Assembly: GCF_016086655.4 (NCBI RefSeq)
Contig: NC_052131.2
Location: 33,791,705-33,855,704, forward strand
DNA from: Lepeophtheirus salmonis
Taxonomy: Eukaryota > Arthropoda > Copepoda > Siphonostomatoida > Caligidae
Length of the DNA stretch: 64,000 nt
Reading direction: 5' to 3'
Part shown: positions 59,168 to 64,000 of the stretch, one piece after another
Layout: the number at the start of each line of letters is the position of its first letter
Numbering within the stretch: the first letter of the stretch is position 1
Notes under the pieces: model-generated
What the model was told of the DNA's origin: nothing
Seen by the model: only the letters and a program-made list of their open reading frames with translations
The model's database searches: none
Made by a program: the position numbers and the translations under genes

Positions 59168-59821
59168 TATTGAAGGGACGATTTCAAAAAAAAAAAAAAA
59201 TCCCCATACCAATTCTGATACAATTCTATTAAACATTCCCGATGCCGCTTCAGATTCTTTAATATTTTAAATGATAGTTAAAAAATAAAATTTTGATATA
59301 GGCGTCCACATGATTATATTTTAGTTGGTGGGAAATTTTTTTTTTTTTTTTAATTTGAAATATTAAATTTTTGGAAAAAAAAAATATTTAATATTTAAAA
59401 TTTTTTCAAAAATCTACACCTACTCACAAGAAATTCGAAAAAACCTATGAGTATTTTCAAAAATTTACATTTTTTTTTTTTACATCCACAACTGTTGACA
59501 CAAAATAAATTTTTTTTAGAAAAAATTTCAAAAGTTAAATTTTATGTAAAAAAATTGAAAAATCCCTAGCTGTTCTCAAAAAAAATTGAAAAGCTTTCCA
59601 ATACAAAAATTTTTGAAAAAAAATTCAAAAATTAATTTTTTGAGTAAACAATTTAGTGAATGATCCCTTCTTCACAGAAAGCTTAATTTTGTCGAAAAAA
59701 ATTTGAAAAATTGATTTAAATTTCAAATATTAAATTTTGGATAAATTGAATTAAATTTCAAATATTAAATTTTCTTTTAAAAAGCAAAAATTTCCGATTC
59801 CAGTTAATCGTCCCATCACTA
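59168..59821 (+). mobile_element. Composite family T element carrying an H insert, with 8-bp target duplication
   Basis: The left end TATTGAAGGGACGATTTC and outward right end TAGTGATGGGACGATTAAC are the family T termini. Flanking 8-mers are ATATTTAC (59160-59167) and ATACTTAC (59822-59829), matching at 7 of 8. The left arm has GATGCCGCTTCAGATTCTTT. An H insert starts at AGGCGTCCACATGATTATAT (about 59299) and runs, through AAATTTTTT-type repeats and CCACAACTGTTGACAC, to AAAGCAAAAATTTCC (59795), where it joins T directly at GATTCCAGTTAATCG. The H right terminus is missing. Thus the complete unit, 654 bp, is bounded by T ends, not H ends. Confidence 0.8.
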
Positions 59822-59829
59822 ATACTTAC

Positions 59830-60390
59830 GACTGCCAAATGTATATACTGTTTACCCTAGTATAAAAACTATTTAAAAAGTATGTTCACTAACGGAGCGT
59901 TAAATAAATTTTTAAAACTTAGGATTATATCAGCTCAAGTTTTGATTGGATAGAGGGCGCCCTAGTAGTTATTCTTGTACATCAAATAGTCTCTTTAACA
60001 TTAAAAACAAAGCTAATAGCATTGTATTTTTGCGCTTTTTTTTATATCAAACGCAGCATAATGGGAGGGTAATTAACTATTGATAACATTTAAACTCTAT
60101 TCAAAAGTAATTTTTAAATATGTACAGTTGTACATATTTAAAATACAAATCCTTTATACAATTATGAATTTTAATTACGTAACATTTTTATTTCTTAGCT
60201 CATTAGTACGAGTATTATTGTATTCGGTTATTGAAGGATGGAACGTGGTGTTATATGATGATGGTAAAGGTTGCCTTGTTGCTTCTATTCCGTGTACAAC
60301 GTACATATTTAAATAAATATACATTCAATTATACAAAATACATATAACATCCATTGAGAAGAATACGTTGGATGTCAGAGCAGCAGAATA
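59830..60390. other. Stretch with no recognised feature
   Basis: A+T-rich; the ORF at 60080-60316 has no recognisable domain. Confidence 0.4.
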
Positions 60391-61152
60391 TACAGAGTGG
60401 TCCATTAAAATATGAGCACTTTGAATTGTAATCTTCAACAAGATATAATTTATAATTAAAAATATAATAATAAAAAATATTATATTATATATATGATGAA
60501 GCCGCCCATAGAGACAATGATAGGTTCCAAGCAGCGCCGAAGTTCTAGCACCCGGTGCAGATGTAGCCCTCTGTCCCAGTGCTGGCTGACAGTTGTATTG
60601 AGGGCCTCGGTGTTTGTATGACAGACACTGCAGGCCTTCCCCTCGACATGCACCAGCATTGTATCCGCGCTATAGGCGAACCAAAAATGTCAAAAAAGAA
60701 CTCAAAAGACTCATTCTAAAGATTCTTGTAACGAAGGAGATGGTTTTCTTTCATTGCTGGAGACAAAAGTGGCCTCTCCACCCTCACAAGGTTCTTTCCG
60801 CCAACTTTTTTTTGATAGATTTCCGGACAGTGTGGTGTGAAACCCCAAGATCTCTTACATGGACCCTCATGGACTTCAGGGATTGGCATGGACTATTTTC
60901 TTTAGCTCCAGCGAGTCCATTTTGACCTTTTTAGCAGATCCCGTCTTCCTCTCCAAAATTTGGACTTTTTGACAGCGTAGACGGTAGAGTGACGTAGAGT
61001 GTGATTTCCTCGACTTGTAAGTAAGCTACGTTTTGCAACTAATTGTTGATGCTTTAATATATCGAAATATGAATAAATTTCAATCATTTCAGTTTCATTA
61101 ATAATTGAATTATTAAGAGTTCAGATTTCAAATGTCAATGAAACACCCGGCA
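60391..61152 (-). mobile_element. Tc1/mariner-superfamily element with both ends, internally deleted (family TcA), copy 2
   Basis: The left boundary is TA then TACAGAGTGGTCCATTAAAA (from 60391). The right boundary, read outward, is a degenerate TGCCGGGTGTTTCATTGACA followed by a second TA at 61153-61154. The element is about 760 bp instead of the usual 1.3 kb or so. TATCTTGTTGAAG next to the left terminus is shared with the TcA copy ending at 1167. Confidence 0.75.
60495..61087 (-). pseudogene. Internally deleted Tc1/mariner-type transposase (family TcA)
   Basis: Minus strand from 61087: a 61-codon open segment containing 'HSTVYAVKKSKFWRGRRDLL' and 'KRSKWTR' (first helix-turn-helix and basic linker). 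After a frameshift it continues with a 'PxxSMREVAKxLGVSHTTV'-like remnant, 'SKKSWRKEPCEGG'/'KKVGGKNLVRVERPLL' in overlapping frames and 'PAMKENHLLRYKNL' (second helix-turn-helix and what follows). Then it jumps to 'EGKACSVCHTNTEALNTTVS' and ends 'LRRCLEPIIVSMGGFI', the C-terminus ('RRRLEAVIAADGGYI' in relatives). The core with all three catalytic acids is absent. The ORF at 60614-60925 is antisense. Confidence 0.75.
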
Positions 61153-61519
61153 TATCTTTAAATATCATTAAGTTCGTTCCAATGTTGTTCATTCAAGAAG
61201 AAAAAATAGTTCTACACGCATAGAGTGTGTACTCTGTTGTAAATCTAATAAAACAAAATGTTGGAATGGTTGGAATTTCATATGTATATTCATACATACA
61301 TTCACATGTTCAGTTAGAACCATCTCTATATATATTATGTATCTAAGTACATACATAAATACATTACTTAAATGTTAATGATATTCCTATTTTAACAAAT
61401 CAAAAATTGTCCGTCTTATGTTGAGCAAAAATAAAGTCAATGGATCTTTAAAAAAATAGTCATTCTTAGAGTTGTACAAAAATATTACCTATCAGTATAT
61501 AGAAATAAAAACAACCGAT

Positions 61520-61730
61520 AAATTATATGGTAACACTAACAATTTTACGAATTAGATGAAGGAAATAAATAAAAATCCCATTCCATAATTTATAGCAAAG
61601 GTATAGGAAAGAATTCCTATGATTTTGTTTCTCAATTCTACTCTGAGACAAACAAGAACTAATACTTTTATGTTACTCCCCAACAAATCATCTATGTTAC
61701 TCTCAGTCATTCATGATCACACGCAATTTA
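61520..61730 (+). repeat. Repeat family A, diverged copy (plus)
   Basis: ATGGTAACACTAACAATTTT, GATGAAGGAAATAAATAAAA, TTCTCAATTCTACTCTGAGA, CAACAAATCATCTATGTTAC, TCATTCATGATCACAC. The early part with the AGAATGTTTTGG landmark is deleted. Confidence 0.65.
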
Positions 61731-61892
61731 TTCTTAGATGTTTCCTCCCCAAGAATGAAAGAATTACAATAACAGTTCGGGGGGGGGACGCTCTTTCGAT
61801 TGGCAACTAGAAAATTATCTAACGCGTTATGTTCATATTATATGCAACTCTCGTTCTTAAAGTTACCTCGTCAAATTATGAACTATTTATGT

Positions 61893-61975
61893 ATGAGCGG
61901 AAGTACTCGTCATTCCTCATAGTTATTAGGCGTCGACAGACGGACAAACTTGGTTTTAATAGTATAAAAGATGTA
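61893..61975 (+). repeat. Short retrotransposon-tail-like repeat, copy 3
   Basis: TATGAGCGGAAGTACTCGTC, then GTCGACAGACGGACAAACTT and TAATAGTATAAAAGATG, as in the copies at 31.80 and 50.23 kb. The most complete of the three. Confidence 0.45.
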
Positions 61976-62039
61976 CATTCTACAATTTAACGACCAACAC
62001 AATATTTTTTTAAAAAGAGATTTTATCCTAAACGAATCA

Positions 62040-62450
62040 TCGATTTTAATAAAAACCAATAGCTTTTGGCGTCAATAACGGCCTCGACTCGACCTCAGAA
62101 ACGGAAGCAGGTCTTAATGACAGTCTCCTTAGCAGAGTCTGGAATTCTTCTCGGATCCTGGACAAGAACAAGGATTTTGTGCTGCAGAGGATCTTTTAGT
62201 GTGTCGCTCAACTGCACTCCAAACAAAGAAGTCCATGGTCCCGTAAGCTTGGGGTCCCAACACTGTGTCCAACAAAGTCAAAAAAATAATTTGACAACAT
62301 TTGTCTTTTCTCTCAGATTCAAAATCACCTTCAGACTCTTCCAGTTCCTTCCTAATTCTCCAGACAAAGGATCTGTTAAGGCTTAAGAAATTCAACATTA
62401 TCTCGTCCGGTGCGGATCGTAACGAGGACACTCTGTTTTTCCACACTTTT
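62040..62450 (-). pseudogene. Internally deleted Tc1/mariner-type transposase (family TcB), copy 4
   Basis: The minus-strand ORF (62446-62129) encodes 'NFLSLNRSFVWRIRKELEES' and 'EGDFESERK' (helix-turn-helix and linker as in the other TcB copies). A short novel junction follows (residues about 49-65), then 'GTMDFFVWSAVERHTKRSS', the region of the last catalytic Asp. Beyond the frameshift the C-terminus continues 'PDSAKETVIKTCFRF' and 'GRVEAVIDAKSYW' to about 62050. It is open over the fusion point for 105 codons, so the deletion itself preserved the frame. Terminal repeats not recognised. Confidence 0.75.
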
Positions 62451-64000
62451 AACTAGATACTAAAATAACAAACCTGCCCATGCACAGCAGTTCAGGCGCT
62501 CAATTGTTAAACAAAGGCCACACGCCGTACTCCCCTTTTCTTTTTTAATAAAACGCGTTGAGTTTTTGCTTAACACGTTCGTTACTACATTGGTAATTCT
62601 TATATACAGTTGTCATGCAGTTTTAAGATATTGAGAGCACACTCAAAATTGAAGCGTTGGCAGACAGAGAAATATCCTAAATGGACTTTATTTATATAGA
62701 ATATAGTTAAATCCAGTTTCTTAAAATGGTGCCGGAGCACACTGGGGAGTCTCCTGACCGCGTCAGGGGTGTTACAAAAAACTACATATTAAGACATATA
62801 ATTTTTTGGAAATCAATAAAAAAATAACATAAATACATTATTTTTACATTTTATGAAAGGCTAAAATTATAAATTCATTTTATATAAATAAATTTATAAA
62901 ATTAAGCGTAAAAATATATATCAAGTGCCCCTTGTCAATAAGGTGTGATGTTAATAATAGCCCACCGGTGCATCATATTGTTTTATCATTTAACCGTGAA
63001 AAGGAAGAAGCAATAGCATCATGGATCATTTCTAAAAAGAAGAAAACCCCAATTTGAAAAGTGAAGCTGGGAACAGAGCTAAGAATAATAATATTTCTTT
63101 TTTTCGCTTCTGGCACCGGGAATTATGCAAATCACCCAAATATTTTTTTAAAACAACTGAAACAATTCGGATCTACAATTAGGACGCAAAATAAATTAAA
63201 AATTATTATTTTCAAATGCCTACAGCTTATTTTAATACATAAAAACCCTTCATTATTGTGTTTATCAAATTCCAAAAATATTTTGCGGATTTTTTTTTTT
63301 TAAAGTCAAATTATAATATCAAATATTTTTTTAAATACAAAACAAGTTTTACTAATAAAATGTCAATATACACTTTCAAAAAGACAAAGATTGTTGGCCC
63401 CAAAATAAATCTTAAAAAACAAATTTGGAACTTTATGATGGGACAGATTTTTATGTCCCATTTTAAGAAATTATGTAATCCAAATAATTACCCATATATA
63501 TGATTATTTTACCCTTTAATATGGGTCTTCAAATTGATTCCTTTGTGTCTTGTATCCCTCTTATAGGTCCTTGAGAAAACTATCAAACCTTTAAGGAACC
63601 CCTCCTAGAAGGTATCCCTTTTAACTAATATTATAGTAAAGTACTTTTGCATTCGTTCATTAAAATTTTAATTATCGAAAGTGCATGATAATAGTTTGGC
63701 ATTATTATCACTAATTAATACATAATTATAGTATATATTATTAAGATAAACATTGGGTAGTAATATCTATTACTTTAAGATGGTCAAGATATGTACATAT
63801 ATTGATGACTACGTCTCGGACTGTGATCTATGATGATATAATTAAGCAAACATTGTTCTAACTTTTACAAGATGTAGGAGGGACTTAAAACTTTGATACT
63901 GCTACGTCTTTACCTTGATTGTATTATCTATATGTCATGTACATTTTACAACTTATAATTTTTAGGTCACATAACGCCTTATCTAATTATAACATCGCCA
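62451..64000. other. Stretch with no recognised feature
   Basis: GGTGCCGGAGCACACTGGGG near 62729 partly resembles the complement of 49630-49650 (GGGGAGCAGTCTGGGGTGAC), too short to interpret. ORFs at 63061-63303 and 63258-63503 are Lys/Asn/Phe-rich with no domain. Confidence 0.4.

Noticed and set aside
60614..60925. 103-codon plus-strand ORF
   Set aside because: Antisense to the TcA transposase remnant on the minus strand.
1..64000. CRISPR arrays, tRNA or rRNA genes, bacterial operons
   Set aside because: No regularly spaced identical repeats, cloverleaf-type A/B box pairs, or rRNA-like conserved blocks were seen. The composition and element types are eukaryotic.

Overview
This is an A+T-rich, intron-like or intergenic eukaryotic window with no operons, Shine-Dalgarno sites, rRNA, recognisable tRNA or CRISPR array. 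I recognise no intact host protein-coding gene on either strand. Nearly everything identifiable is transposable-element DNA in various stages of decay. The mix (many Tc1/mariner families with WPPxSPDLNPxDF-type C-termini, mariners proper, small hAT-type MITEs, and a roughly 0.3 kb dispersed repeat present about a dozen times) suggests an arthropod. From memory of similar transposase families I think of a caligid copepod such as the salmon louse (Lepeophtheirus), but that is recall and not shown by the sequence.

Layout. 0-10 kb: repeat A (minus), a Tc1/mariner remnant (0.4-1.2 kb), a hAT-type element with an 8-bp target duplication (3.1-3.7 kb), a degenerate tandem repeat (4.8-5.2 kb) and a Tc1/mariner remnant (8.6-9.2 kb). 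10-21 kb: two A copies, a tandem duplication with TGACGT motifs (14.7 kb), an 88-bp hAT MITE (15.77 kb) and a LINE 3' tail (16.5 kb), then several quiet kilobases. 21-31 kb: a decayed near-complete mariner (21.7-22.9 kb), a mariner 5' fragment (25.4 kb), a MITE (25.8 kb), a compact deleted Tc1 copy (27.0 kb), a GTTAA-rich element (29.7-30.3 kb) and another deleted Tc1 copy (30.7-31.3 kb). 31-40 kb: A copies, a LINE fragment with its 3' tail (35.2-35.7 kb), two hAT MITEs (36.4 and 36.7 kb), and an AT-rich TIR element (H) inserted in an A copy (37.6-38.2 kb). 41-50 kb: a Tc1-like element with both inverted repeats (41.2-42.3 kb), composite hAT/H repeats, a mariner 5' fragment (45.1 kb), MITEs, and a deleted Tc1 copy (48.95-49.6 kb). 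50-64 kb: a Tc1-like remnant (52.6-53.1 kb), a Harbinger-type exon remnant (54.3 kb), a long inverted-repeat hairpin (55.8-56.1 kb), a composite hAT/H element with target duplication (59.2-59.8 kb), a Tc1 element with both ends (60.4-61.15 kb) and a last deleted Tc1 copy (62.0-62.45 kb).

Three patterns stand out. First, most Tc1-like copies are internally deleted: they keep the N-terminal helix-turn-helix region and the last part of the transposase but have lost the catalytic middle, and in at least four copies from two families the 3' deletion edge falls just before the same conserved 'WLQDNF/FCxxNF' position. Second, one hAT MITE family (solo copy at 36.7 kb) appears to have captured an AT-rich TIR element and then spread as a composite. 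Third, the density of decayed elements on both strands, with no gene, would suit heterochromatin or a small-RNA source locus. That last point is a hypothesis only.
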